Assembly (NCBI RefSeq): GCF_002343915.1
Contig: NZ_NETK01000001.1
Coordinates: forward strand, 10,564,001 to 10,628,000
Reading direction: 5' to 3'
Origin: Nannocystis exedens
GTDB taxonomy: Bacteria > Myxococcota_A > Polyangia > Nannocystales > Nannocystaceae
DNA length: 64,000 bases
The translations under genes were made by a program, and so were the position numbers. Positions within the stretch are counted from its first letter, which is position 1; every line of letters begins with the position of its first letter. The notes under the pieces are model-generated. The model saw only the letters and a program-made list of their open reading frames with translations, did not search any database and was not told the DNA's origin. Below, piece by piece: positions 9,468-17,873 of the stretch.

Positions 9468-9488
9468 ATCCTGTCCGTGGCGACAGGT
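9468..9488. repeat. 14-nt-period repeat, 2 units (CTG/AGG variant)
   Basis: CTGTCC core at 9471 and GACAGG core at 9485, 14 nt apart, forming a small palindrome. It lies between the HxlR gene and the channel gene, in the likely 5' leader of the latter. Confidence 0.6.
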
Positions 9489-9653
9489 GATCGGTGCACG
9501 AGGGACCGGTGCAAACGCTGCGAGGCGAGGCGGCGGGTGCTCGCGCCGCGTGTACGTGCACGCGTGGCGGCAGCGCGGGCGCGAGTCCACCAAGGCAGAG
9601 TTCGCCGGGGGAGCGGCGACCCGCACGCGGGAGGGTCGAGCCGCGAGGACGGG

Positions 9654-10010
9654 TCAGCGCCGCGCCGCGCCCTCGGCCGCCTCGGCCCGCGCCGGCCGGC
9701 CGTGGCGGGTGCCCCACTCGGCGAGCGCGTGGACGGCCGCGTTGAGGGCGGCGCCGGCGGGCGTCAGCGAGTACTCGACGCGCGGCGGGACCTCGGGGTG
9801 CGCCTCGCGATGCACGACGCCGTCGTCCTCGAGCTGGCGCAGCTGCTCGAACAGAATCTTCTCGCTGATGCCGGGCACGAGCCGCCGCAGCTCGCCGAAG
9901 CGGAGCGGCCGCGCGTGCAATTGCCAGAGGATCGCCGGCTTCCACTTGCCGCCGATGATGTCGAGGGCCGCGCCGAGCCCGCAGGTCTCGCCTCGCGTCG
10001 TCTTTGTCAT
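9654..10010 (-). CDS. HxlR-family winged-helix transcription regulator (118 aa)
   Basis: Full-length HxlR/DUF24 protein. Conserved N-terminal Cys (GETCGLGAALDIIGGKWKPA), the family hallmark around IIGGKW..ILW, then LRFGELRRLVPGISEKIL and wing LTPAGAAL. The single Cys near residue 10 is the redox or electrophile sensor in some relatives. Transcribed divergently from an oxidoreductase gene 117 nt away with a palindromic candidate operator between them, the usual arrangement for HxlR regulators controlling a neighbouring detoxification enzyme. Start ATG at 10010 places this Cys at residue 10. Confidence 0.88.
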   Translation of the reverse strand: MTKTTRGETCGLGAALDIIGGKWKPAILWQLHARPLRFGELRRLVPGISEKILFEQLRQLEDDGVVHREAHPEVPPRVEYSLTPAGAALNAAVHALAEWGTRHGRPARAEAAEGAARR

Positions 10011-10042
10011 GCGTGCTTCCTCGGGGTCCGATTCGCAGGACC

Positions 10043-10060
10043 ACTTACGTAATTGTAAGT
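10043..10060. promoter_or_regulatory. Candidate HxlR operator (inverted repeat)
   Basis: ACTTAC (10043-10048), 6-nt AT-rich spacer GTAATT, GTAAGT (10055-10060): a perfect 6-bp inverted repeat and the only AT-rich stretch nearby, midway between the divergent HxlR and oxidoreductase genes. HxlR dimers bind such repeats. Binding is inferred. Confidence 0.65.
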
Positions 10061-10126
10061 ACTTGTCGCGGTCGATCGCGGCGCGCATGTTGTCCCCGTC
10101 GCACCGGCTGCGACGAAAGGATGGAC

Positions 10127-11074
10127 ATGGGCGATACGACGATCATCGGTTCGGGTGAGATGGGCTCCGCGCTGGCGCGGGCGCTGCTGCGCGGCGGATT
10201 CTCGGTGACGGTCTGGAACCGCACGACGGCGAAGGCGGAGGCGCTGGTGGAGGAGGGGGCCACGCTCGCCGCGAGCGCGGCCGCGGCGGTGTCGGCGAGC
10301 CCGATCGTCATCGTCTGCGTGTCGAACTATGCGGCGACGCGCGAGCTGCTGCAAACCCCCGCGGTCGCGGAGGCGCTGGCGGGCCGCGTGCTGGTCCAGC
10401 TGAGCACCGGCACGCCGAAGGAGGCGCGCGAGCTCGGCGCGTGGGCCCGGGCGCGCGGCGCCGATTACGTGGACGGGGCGATCCTGGCGTGGCCGCGGCA
10501 GATCGGCGGGCCGTCGGCGGTCATCCTGGTGTCGGGCGAAGCGCCGGCGCTGGCGCGCGCGGAGGTGGCCCTGCGCTGCCTCGCCGGCGGCCTGACGCCG
10601 ATGGGCGCCGAGCTCGGCTCGTCGGCGGCGCTGTTCGCCGCGGTGCTGGCGTACCTGGCGATGCGCTGGATCGGCATCTGTCACGGCGCCCGCATCTGCG
10701 AGGCCGAGGGCCTCGGCGTGGCCGGCTTCGGCGAGGTGCTGGCGGGCCTGGCGGGCGCGCTGGCGGAGGACGCGAGGCACATGGGCGAGGTCATCGCCAC
10801 CGGCCGGTTCGACCGCCCGGAGAGCACGCTGGCGACGGCGGGCGGCGACGTGGCGCGGCTGGTGCAGCACGCGGAGGAGGCGGGGATCGACGCCGAGGTG
10901 CCGCGGTTCGCGGCGAGCCTGTTCCGGCGGGCGATCGCGGCCGGTTACGGGGCGGAGGAGCACGCGGCGCTCGTCAAGGTGCTGCGCAAGGCCGGCGGAG
11001 CGGCGAGTCGCGCGGCGCGGAGCGATGCCGCGGGGTGGGGCGACGCTGCGGTGAATGACCTTCAGGACATGTGA
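10127..11074 (+). CDS. NAD(P)-dependent oxidoreductase, imine reductase / beta-hydroxyacid dehydrogenase-like (315 aa)
   Basis: N-terminal Rossmann domain with TIIGSGEMGSALARALLRGG (GxGxxG-type) and VTVWNRT, whose Arg after the second strand favours NADPH. The signature VQLSTGTPKEAREL and a helical C-terminal domain from about residue 165 match imine reductases and 6PGDH-like enzymes that reduce imines or keto groups as dimers. ATG at 10127 is chosen because AAAGGA precedes it at good spacing; an in-frame ATG at 10121 sits on that Shine-Dalgarno. Likely regulated by the divergent HxlR protein. Substrate unknown. Confidence 0.8.
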   Translation: MGDTTIIGSGEMGSALARALLRGGFSVTVWNRTTAKAEALVEEGATLAASAAAAVSASPIVIVCVSNYAATRELLQTPAVAEALAGRVLVQLSTGTPKEARELGAWARARGADYVDGAILAWPRQIGGPSAVILVSGEAPALARAEVALRCLAGGLTPMGAELGSSAALFAAVLAYLAMRWIGICHGARICEAEGLGVAGFGEVLAGLAGALAEDARHMGEVIATGRFDRPESTLATAGGDVARLVQHAEEAGIDAEVPRFAASLFRRAIAAGYGAEEHAALVKVLRKAGGAASRAARSDAAGWGDAAVNDLQDM

Positions 11075-11318
11075 TGACATTCGCCGCGAGGCGCGTGCGC
11101 GCGAGGGGGCGCGGCCGCGGGCGCCCGCGGAGGGGGCGGGAATGCCCGCGGTGCCCGCTGCCCCCGATCGCGCGCGTGCGTCAACATACGAGTCGCGGCG
11201 CAATTGGCCGAGGGCCGCCGATCACTGGTGTTTTAATCGGCGAAGATCACGGGGCGCGTGCGCGGACGCGGACGCCCAAGATCTCGTGCTTCGCGGCCGA
11301 TGTCGAGAGGAACACCGT

Positions 11319-13127
11319 ATGCGCAATTCGACCCGTCCATCGTTCGTCCTGCCCGGCGCCGCTGCGCTCGCGGTCTCCGGCCTCTTCGCCCTGGCGCCCG
11401 CCGACGCGGCCGCGGCCGGCAAGCAGGTCCGGATCCACGTACAGGCCCCGGTCGACTTCCACAACCCCCTGGCGACCCGCCTCGACTCGCTCGAGCACTA
11501 CGGCGCGGCGCTGTTCGACCAGAGCTTCGAGATCCCCTACGACCCGCTCGAGGAGCTGATCGACGACAAGCTCGACGAACTGGTGCCGAACAAGATCGGC
11601 GACACGGTGGTGTGCACCGATCCGTGCCCCGATGTGACGTGGAGCATCCGGATCCAGCCGACCTTCAAGTTCACGAAGAAGAACCAGCCGGTGGTGACGA
11701 AGATCGGGCCGTCGGGCGACGCGCGGGTCAAGGTCGAGCTGAGCACCCAGGCGAAGGTGTCGGTCCACGCCGATGTCCACGCGGAGACGTGGTTCGACAG
11801 CGTCGACGTGCCGGTCGACGTGTTCGTGGTCGTCGGCGTGAAGGCGTCGGTCGAGTTCGGGTTGTGGCCGAAGATCGACCCGAAGCCGGTCCAGCTCGAG
11901 TTCACCCTCGACGACAAGAACATCGACCTCGAGCTCAACGGCACGGCGGTGGGCCTGGGCATGAAGTGGGGCACGATCATCGGCCTGTCGCCGGTCGGGC
12001 TCCTGGTCGGCGGGCCGATCCTCGGGCCGCTGCTGGCGATCCTCGGCGACGAGGCGGCCGACGTCGCCGAGCAGCGGGTCAGCCAGGTGTTCTACGACCG
12101 CACCGAGCAGCTGCTCGCCGAGGCGACGCGCGGGCTCGAGGACATGGTCAACGACTACATCGAGCCGTACGTCCAGCAGGTCCACGACATCAAGGACAAG
12201 CTGCTGAACAAGCCGATCAAGGGGACGGGCAAGTCGGTCGGGCAGCTGCTCGGGAAGCTCGGGGCGTCGATCGAGCTGCACACGGTGACGCCCGACGGCG
12301 GGTTCGCAGCGTCGGCGCTCGTCCGCATGACCGGGGCGCCGGCGGGCGGGAAGATCCACGGGTCGGTGCGCTTGCCGAAGAAGACCTGCGAGTACGCGAA
12401 GGTCCACGGCGGGCCGCTCAAGGGCGCGACGATCCCGCTGGGCCTGGTGGACGCGAACCAGGACCTGCAGGCGAAGGTCGGGCAGGCGTGCTCGGCGGTG
12501 CTCGGGGCCGACGGCATCGCGCGCCAGGTGTACCTCGGCGCGAGCCCCCGCACGGTGCTCGGGGCGACGGCGCAGAGCCTGCCGTCGTGGAAGCCTTCGG
12601 GGTCGCTGACGTGGAAGGGCAACCTGGTCGCCGAGGCGGACTGGTACGCGTGCAAGTTCGAGATCGCCGGGCTGCCCGACGCGGCGGTGGTCGAGCTCGA
12701 GACCGGCGGGGCGGTGGCGGCCCACCACGTGGCGGCGAAGGACCGCTTCCTCGAGGTCACCGCGGCCGGCAAGAGCCTGGTGTTCAACGAGCTGCTCGCC
12801 CCGCTGCCGCTCGAAGGCGGCAACGGGCAGGTGATCCTCGGCGGCGCCGGCAAGTGCGGCGGCGGCGGCGGCGGGAAGGGCGTGGCGCCGAGCAAGCTCA
12901 AGGAGCTGAAGGACATGCTCGACCCCTCGAAGTGCCCGCAATGCGGGATCGTCCGCAAGCCGGGGTCGGAGCACGTCATCGAGATCACGAACGGCGACGC
13001 GTTCGCCAAGACGAACTTCGGCAAGGATCTGGTCCAGCAGGTCAACACGGCCCGCGCGAGCAAGCTGAACCCGAGCCAGACGCCGAGCGTGAAGCCGGGT
13101 GCGGTGAAGCCGGGCATGCAGCGGTGA
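11319..13127 (+). CDS. Large secreted protein, hypothetical (602 aa)
   Basis: Sec signal peptide (LPGAAALAVSGLFALAPADA, cleavage near AAA-AGK at about residue 35). The mature part alternates beta-rich segments (VTWSIRIQPTFKFTKKNQPV, VKVELSTQAKVSVHADVHAE) with an amphipathic helical middle (EQRVSQVFYDRTEQLLAEA). A Gly run (GKCGGGGGGKG) precedes a CPQC motif at about residue 545. One central hydrophobic segment (LSPVGLLVGGPILGPLLAI) could be membrane-active. GAGAGG precedes the ATG. The 244 nt upstream hold no gene. Not recognised. Confidence 0.65.
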   Translation: MRNSTRPSFVLPGAAALAVSGLFALAPADAAAAGKQVRIHVQAPVDFHNPLATRLDSLEHYGAALFDQSFEIPYDPLEELIDDKLDELVPNKIGDTVVCTDPCPDVTWSIRIQPTFKFTKKNQPVVTKIGPSGDARVKVELSTQAKVSVHADVHAETWFDSVDVPVDVFVVVGVKASVEFGLWPKIDPKPVQLEFTLDDKNIDLELNGTAVGLGMKWGTIIGLSPVGLLVGGPILGPLLAILGDEAADVAEQRVSQVFYDRTEQLLAEATRGLEDMVNDYIEPYVQQVHDIKDKLLNKPIKGTGKSVGQLLGKLGASIELHTVTPDGGFAASALVRMTGAPAGGKIHGSVRLPKKTCEYAKVHGGPLKGATIPLGLVDANQDLQAKVGQACSAVLGADGIARQVYLGASPRTVLGATAQSLPSWKPSGSLTWKGNLVAEADWYACKFEIAGLPDAAVVELETGGAVAAHHVAAKDRFLEVTAAGKSLVFNELLAPLPLEGGNGQVILGGAGKCGGGGGGKGVAPSKLKELKDMLDPSKCPQCGIVRKPGSEHVIEITNGDAFAKTNFGKDLVQQVNTARASKLNPSQTPSVKPGAVKPGMQR

Positions 13128-13417
13128 GGCCGGGCCCGCGCGCGACCGCGGGCGCGGTCGCGACGGGGCGGGCGCGTGGCGCTGTCACGATGCGGCGGCC
13201 TCGCGTGCGGTGATGCCGGCATGGCCGCGATCGCGGCCTCGCGCCCGCATGCGCGATCGCGACGGAGCGGGCGAATGGCGCTGTCACGATGCGGTTGTCT
13301 CCCGCGCGGTGATGCTCGCGGGAGTCCTCGCGTCGCGCGCGAGGCCGCATTCGCGGCGGCGCGGTCACGCGCGCGGGCGCTGCGGTGCGCGCGCAGATGG
13401 ATCGCGGGCCCACCCAG
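13128..13417. repeat. Non-coding region with imperfect ~70-nt direct repeat (99-nt period)
   Basis: The segment starting GCGGTCGCGACGG at 13154 recurs at 13253 (GCGATCGCGACGG), sharing GGCGCTGTCACGATGCGG and GCGGTGATG, for about 70 nt at an offset of 99. No credible gene. I see nothing else in the remainder. Confidence 0.6.
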
Positions 13418-13441
13418 GATATGTTCGAAAGGACATGTCAT
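13418..13441. repeat. 14-nt-period palindromic repeat, 2 units
   Basis: ATG cores at 13421 and 13435. TGTTC-GAAA-GGACA forms a hairpin with a GAAA loop. It lies between two plus-strand genes. Confidence 0.75.
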
Positions 13442-13555
13442 GCCAATCGCGACGGCCCGGTCGGCGAGCGAGCGGCGGTGGTGATCGGGGTCGCAATCGC
13501 GGGGGCGCCGCCGGGCCACGGTGTGGGGATGCGATTCGACGCAGCTCCAGGGACG

Positions 13556-14272
13556 ATGGCGCGGGCGACCGCGGGGATCGAGGCGGTCGAGGTCAAGCAG
13601 ACGGTGGCGGCGCACGCCCACGCGCGCGCGCTGGCGGTGCTCCAGCTGCGGCCGCAGGAGGCGCTGTGGCGGCGCCTGTTCTTCTACGACACGCCCGGGC
13701 TCGACCTGCACCGCTGCGGGGTGGTGCTGCGGGCGCGCGCGACGGTGGGCGAGCCGGACGACTCGACGGTGAAGATCCGCCCGGTCGACCCGAGCCGGGT
13801 CGAGCGCTGGCGCGGGGTGCCCGGGTTCAAGCTCGAGGCCGACATCGTCGGGACGACGGTGATCCGCTCGGCGTCGTTCACGGTCCGCCAGGGACGCGAC
13901 GAGATCGACGCGGTCGCCCGCGGGGAGCGGGCGGTCGCCAAGCTGTTCTCGCAGGCGCAGGAGGCGTTCCTGCGCGCGCTGGCGCCGGAGCCGATCGAGC
14001 TGTCGGAGCTGCTGTCGCTCGGGCCGGTGCACGCGCGCCGCTGGCAGGTGCGCCACCCGGGGCTGCCGCACCGCGTGTGCGCGGAGGCGTGGCGGATGCC
14101 GGACGGGGGCTCGCTGCTCGAGCTGTCGATCAAGGCCGATCCGGCGGCCGCTGCCTCGGCTTCGGCGGGGTTCTCGGGGTTCCTCGCGGAGCTCGGGATC
14201 GCGGTCAGCGAGACGCCGGAGCCGAAGACGCGCACGGCGCTGTCGTCGCTGGTCGCGGAATCGCTGCGGTGA
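13556..14272 (+). CDS. CYTH-like (triphosphate tunnel) protein (238 aa)
   Basis: N-terminal EAVEVKQTV resembles the ExExK signature that opens CYTH domains. Further features are the FFYDTPGLDLHRCGVVLRAR strand pair, basic strands (VKIRPVD) and acidic strands (FKLEADI; SLLELSIKAD) that in the family line a tunnel binding triphosphates and divalent metals. Relatives include class IV adenylate cyclases, thiamine triphosphatases and polyphosphate enzymes; the activity cannot be told apart here. ATG at 13556 is chosen for the AGGGA just upstream and closeness to the motif; the frame is open back to 13385, and ATG 13529 is an alternative. Confidence 0.6.
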   Translation: MARATAGIEAVEVKQTVAAHAHARALAVLQLRPQEALWRRLFFYDTPGLDLHRCGVVLRARATVGEPDDSTVKIRPVDPSRVERWRGVPGFKLEADIVGTTVIRSASFTVRQGRDEIDAVARGERAVAKLFSQAQEAFLRALAPEPIELSELLSLGPVHARRWQVRHPGLPHRVCAEAWRMPDGGSLLELSIKADPAAAASASAGFSGFLAELGIAVSETPEPKTRTALSSLVAESLR

Positions 14273-14374
14273 GGTCCCTGTGACGCGGTGCCTCGACCCG
14301 AGGCGCCAGGCCAGGCGAGGAGCCGCTGCGAACCCGCCAGTGCTCGCGAGCCAGACTCCGTATAGCATCTCCGG

Positions 14375-14941
14375 ATGCTCACGGCTTATCGACGCTCCTC
14401 GGCTCGCTTCGGCCTCTGTCTCGCCGTCGCCCTGGCCGGGTGCGCACCCAGCCGCGACGTGACCACCGGCGCGACCGACTCGGACACGGGCGACAGCTCG
14501 GGCGCCCCGGCGACGACCGAGCCCACCACCGGGTCGGTCGAGCAGCCCTTCTCGGCGGAATTGGTCGGCGCCCATCTCGAGTCGATCTACGGGTGCAGCG
14601 TCCGGACCCACGTCCACCTCCGCGTCCGCGTCACCGCCCCGGACGATCGGCCGATCGACGCTGCGATGCTGACCTCCGTGAGCTTCACGGACTGGTGGAC
14701 CTCCGACGCTCTCGCGGTCGTCGCCGAAGACCTGCCGGTCGCTGCAGGGGCGACCGCGGAGCTGAGCTTTTACGTGTCCTTCGACAGCAGCGTCGTCGGC
14801 TCGGACTGCGGCGACGAAGCGCTGCCGAGCCCCCCCGTCGTCGCCACCTTCGAGATCGAAGGCGAGAGCCTCGAGCTCACGGCTTCCGGGGGCCTCGGCT
14901 GCGGGTTCGACGAGCCGCCCGACGGCGGGTGCTCACCGTAA
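14375..14941 (+). CDS. Thr-linker lipoprotein, hypothetical (188 aa)
   Basis: Lipobox LAVALAGC at about residue 23, then a Thr/Asp/Ser linker (TTGATDSDTGDSSG) and a globular part with four Cys (YGCSV, GSDCGD, GLGCGF, GGCSP) that could form two disulfides. Same architecture as other lipoproteins in the window. Function unknown. Confidence 0.65.
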   Translation: MLTAYRRSSARFGLCLAVALAGCAPSRDVTTGATDSDTGDSSGAPATTEPTTGSVEQPFSAELVGAHLESIYGCSVRTHVHLRVRVTAPDDRPIDAAMLTSVSFTDWWTSDALAVVAEDLPVAAGATAELSFYVSFDSSVVGSDCGDEALPSPPVVATFEIEGESLELTASGGLGCGFDEPPDGGCSP

Positions 14942-15139
14942 TAACGTTCGCTCGTGATCCGACGCTGCCGCCCTCGGCCGGCCCGTCCCCGCCACGACCG
15001 GTTTCGAGCCCGAGGCCCTGGACCACCACCGCGACTTCAAACTCGCCGAGCTCGACGCCGGCCTGGCCTGGTTGCTCGGGGCGCCGACCCGCGGGGCAGA
15101 CCGCGGTCAGGCGAGGCCGGGGCCGAGCGCCGGGTCCGA
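14942..15139. other. Intergenic, possible decayed coding fragment on the plus strand
   Basis: No intact gene. One plus-strand frame (about 14960-15130) without a start reads PATTGFEPEALDHHRDFKLA followed by ELDAGLAWLLGAP, a protein-like composition, so it may be a gene remnant. Not identified. Confidence 0.3.
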
Positions 15140-15217
15140 TGAATGGCGACAAGGACATGTCGAATCGACAGTGTCGAAATGAACATGTCGCCGAGACAAT
15201 GTCCGATCGGGCATTGC
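15140..15217. repeat. 14-nt-period palindromic repeat array, 6 units
   Basis: Cores at 15143 ATG, 15157 ATG, 15171 GTG, 15185 ATG, 15199 ATG and 15213 ATT, each 14 nt apart. It lies between convergent genes ending at 14941 (+) and 15232 (-). Confidence 0.85.
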
Positions 15218-15231
15218 GGAGAGCGATGGGC

Positions 15232-16643
15232 TCACGCGCCCCGGGTGAGCGGCGGGCGGCGGCCGTAGGTGGCGGGATCGAGGGCGTAGCAGCCGCGGGC
15301 AGCGGGTCGCCGCGGAGCAGGCTGTCGCGGCCGGCGCGGGCGCGGGCGGCGAAGCGGTCGAGGGCGTCGAGGTCGCCTTCGGCGACGATGTCGGTGTGCT
15401 CGGCGACGAGCTGGAGGAGGAGCGGGAGGCAGTGCGCGCGGCCCCACCAGGCGGCGTTGAGCTCGGTGTGGTCCCGGTCGAGGCTGAGATCGACGAGGTT
15501 GGCGGAGCCGAGAGTGGGCCAGGCGCCGTCGACGATGCACAGCTTGGCGTGGGTGTAGATCTCGCGGTGGCCGTGCGCGTCGCTGCGGGCGAGGGCGGCG
15601 AGGGTGAAGCCGGGGTGCTCGCCGAGGGCGGCCAATTGCGTGAAGGTCGGGCCGTAGCGGTGCTCGTGCGCGCGGCCGTCGCGGGCGAGGGCGGCGACCT
15701 CGGCGGCGGCGCGGTCGATGGCGGGCATGGGTTCGCCCGGGACGACCATGACGACGCGGACGCCCCGGCGCAGGGCGGCGGCGAGGGCGAGCAAGACGGC
15801 GTGCTGGCCGGGGTGCTGTTCTCGATGTAGATCGTGCGCCGGGCGGCGGCGATGGCGGCGAGGTAGTGCGCGAGGATGGTGGCCTCGCCGGCCGCGCTGT
15901 CGAAATCGCGGGCGCCGACGATCGGGGTCGGGCCGCGGTAGTCGCCGGGCGCGAGGCTGCGGGCGAGCTGGACCCGGACGTCGCCGCATTCGGGCGGGAG
16001 GCGCTCGGGCCAGGGCAGCGGGCCGGCCCGCAGGTCGTCGGGCCACGGCGGGGCGGCGGGATCCTGGCGGGCGAGGTTCCACCGCTGGACGAAGTTGTGC
16101 TCGGCGTCGGCGACGACGGGGCCCCGCAACTCGACGAAGGCGTCGTGCTTGGGCGGACCGCGGTGATGGCCGGGCCGGGCGAGGGTGGAATTGCTGAGGA
16201 CCATGCCGCCGACGAAGGCGATCGCGTCGGGCTCGCCGGCGTCGACGATGAAGGCCCTCTGGTGGTGACAATGATCGGGCTCGGCGGAGCTGTCCCAACG
16301 GGCAGCCCAGGTCGCTCCGCGCGCGGCGAGGAACTGACGCTCGGCCGGGCCGCCGAGGAAGACGTGGCGGGTGCTCGAGAACCGCGGGTTGCGCCAGAAC
16401 AGCCCCCGCACGTCGAGACCGCGCGCGCGGCAGCGGTCGAGCAGGTCCCACCAGGCGAGGCCGTCGGGGAAGCAGAAGCCGGGCTCGATGAAGGAGACGA
16501 CGGCCCACACGGCACGGACGGCGGCGGCGAGGCGCTGGTAGAACGGGACGCCGTCGATCCAGGGGATCACCTGGTTGCCGGCCCGGACAGGGTAAGGGCC
16601 GCGGACGTCGGCGATCGCCTGCAAATCGTCGTCCTCGTGCATG
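15232..16643 (-). pseudogene. Phospholipase D-like protein, frameshifted twice
   Basis: Two HKD-type motifs are readable but in different frames: the first (HHQRAFIVDAGEPDAIAFVGG region, Arg where Lys is usual) in the 5' frame, and THAKLCIVDG plus TLGSANLVDLSLD in the second. The first frame breaks near 15820 (after TIYIENS, continuing as GQHAVLLALAAALRRG). A second break near 15297 gives the C-terminus GCYALDPATYGRRPPL and stop 15232. Both breaks are consistent with a single missing base in C/G runs, so either two assembly indels or real decay. PLD family enzymes hydrolyse phosphodiester bonds. Start ATG 16643; 16693 is also possible. Confidence 0.7.
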
Positions 16644-16825
16644 CCCCGAGGGGGCCCGCGCACGCCGGCGCTGCCGAGTCGATGCGCGCGCATCGAGGAG
16701 ATGCGCGCGCACGCGGTTTCGTCGGCTCATCGGGCCCGCCGGGGTGAGGCAAGGGTCGGAAGTCGCTGCGGTTTCGTGGCGCGCAACGGGGTCGGGCTCG
16801 CGTCTTGCTCACCGCGGCGAGCATC

Positions 16826-17788
16826 ATGCACACGCGCATTACCCTCGCACTCATCACCACGGGCCTGTTCTGGATCGCCGCACCGGCAGCGGCTCGGGCC
16901 GACACCTATACAAATATCTCGTTCGATTCGCTGGAGTCGGGGCTGTCGCTCGACGGGCGGCTGTATGTGCCCGATTCGCCGGTGGAGCACCCGCCGGCGA
17001 TCGTGATGGCGCACGGCTGCTCGGGGATGTGGTCGGAGAACGACCCGTCGACCGCGGTGGCGCAGCGGCACATCGAGAAGTGGGGCCGCGAGCTGGCGGC
17101 GCAGGGCTACGTGGTGCTGGCGGTCGACAGCTTCACGACGCGCACGCTGCCGGGCGAGGACGAGGTCGAGTTCCAGAATCAGTGCAGCGGCGACGCGTTC
17201 GAGGGCGAGGTCGATCCGTACGGCGAGCGGGTCGACGACCTGGCGGCGGCGCGGGCGTACCTGATCGACACGTACGACGTCCACCCCGGCGGGATCGGGC
17301 TGCTCGGCTGGTCGCAGGGCGCCCAGTCGGTGCTGGTGGCGATGGCGGCGACGCCGAGCACGAGCAACACGCCGTACACGACGGCGATCCCGTGGGCGGC
17401 CGCGACGGCGTTCTACCCCGGCTGCGGGTCGCAGATGGGCTACGGGTTCAAGATCTCGCAGCCGATCGACGGCTGGTGGCGGCCGGCCAACCCGGTGCGG
17501 CTGCACATGGGCGAGGCCGACAACCACCGCGGGTATTGCCAGCGCCGGGTGACGAACGCGTGGGACGTGTACGGGGCCGACCCGGGCACCGCCGACGAGC
17601 TGATCTGGCGCACCTACCCGGGCGTGGGCCACAGCTTCGATCGCGCCGGCGACCTGACGTTCCCGACGACGAAGTGCACGGAGACCGAGGCGGCCGACCT
17701 GTCGCTGCGCGAGCTGTGCGCGATGCGCGACGCGGACGTCGACTCCCTGGCGTTCTTGCTGACGCTCGTGCAGGGGCCGACGAGCTGA
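16826..17788 (+). CDS. Secreted dienelactone-hydrolase-family protein (320 aa)
   Basis: Signal peptide (ITLALITTGLFWIAAPAAARA). Alpha/beta-hydrolase features: oxyanion segment AIVMAHGCSGMW, nucleophile elbow GLLGWSQGAQS (Ser at about residue 165), a late Asp-containing strand and C-terminal PGVGHSFD with the likely catalytic His. Extra Cys residues (NQCSG, PGCGSQ, RGYCQRR) suggest disulfides, fitting export. The family usually hydrolyses ester or lactone bonds; substrate unknown. ATG 16826 is chosen because the signal peptide begins there (TTG at 16805 also in frame). The stop lies 9 nt before a repeat array. Confidence 0.75.
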   Translation: MHTRITLALITTGLFWIAAPAAARADTYTNISFDSLESGLSLDGRLYVPDSPVEHPPAIVMAHGCSGMWSENDPSTAVAQRHIEKWGRELAAQGYVVLAVDSFTTRTLPGEDEVEFQNQCSGDAFEGEVDPYGERVDDLAAARAYLIDTYDVHPGGIGLLGWSQGAQSVLVAMAATPSTSNTPYTTAIPWAAATAFYPGCGSQMGYGFKISQPIDGWWRPANPVRLHMGEADNHRGYCQRRVTNAWDVYGADPGTADELIWRTYPGVGHSFDRAGDLTFPTTKCTETEAADLSLRELCAMRDADVDSLAFLLTLVQGPTS

Positions 17789-17797
17789 CCGGGTTAT

Positions 17798-17873
17798 GGC
17801 ATGTCCGCGAGGGCGTGCGCGATCGGGCATGATCGAACGAACATGCGCATCAGGACATGTTCGAAGGGCCACG
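17798..17873. repeat. 14-nt-period palindromic repeat array, 6 units
   Basis: Cores at 17801, 17815 (GTG), 17829, 17843, 17857 and 17871 (ACG), exactly 14 nt apart. Outer arms CATGTCC (17800-17806) and GGACATG (17853-17859). The array fills the gap between convergent stops at 17788 (+) and 17874 (-). Confidence 0.88.

Noticed and set aside
11204..11237. Sigma-70-type promoter TTGGCC / TTTAAT before the secreted protein gene
   Set aside because: Spacing of 22 nt is too long for a standard promoter; not reported as a feature.
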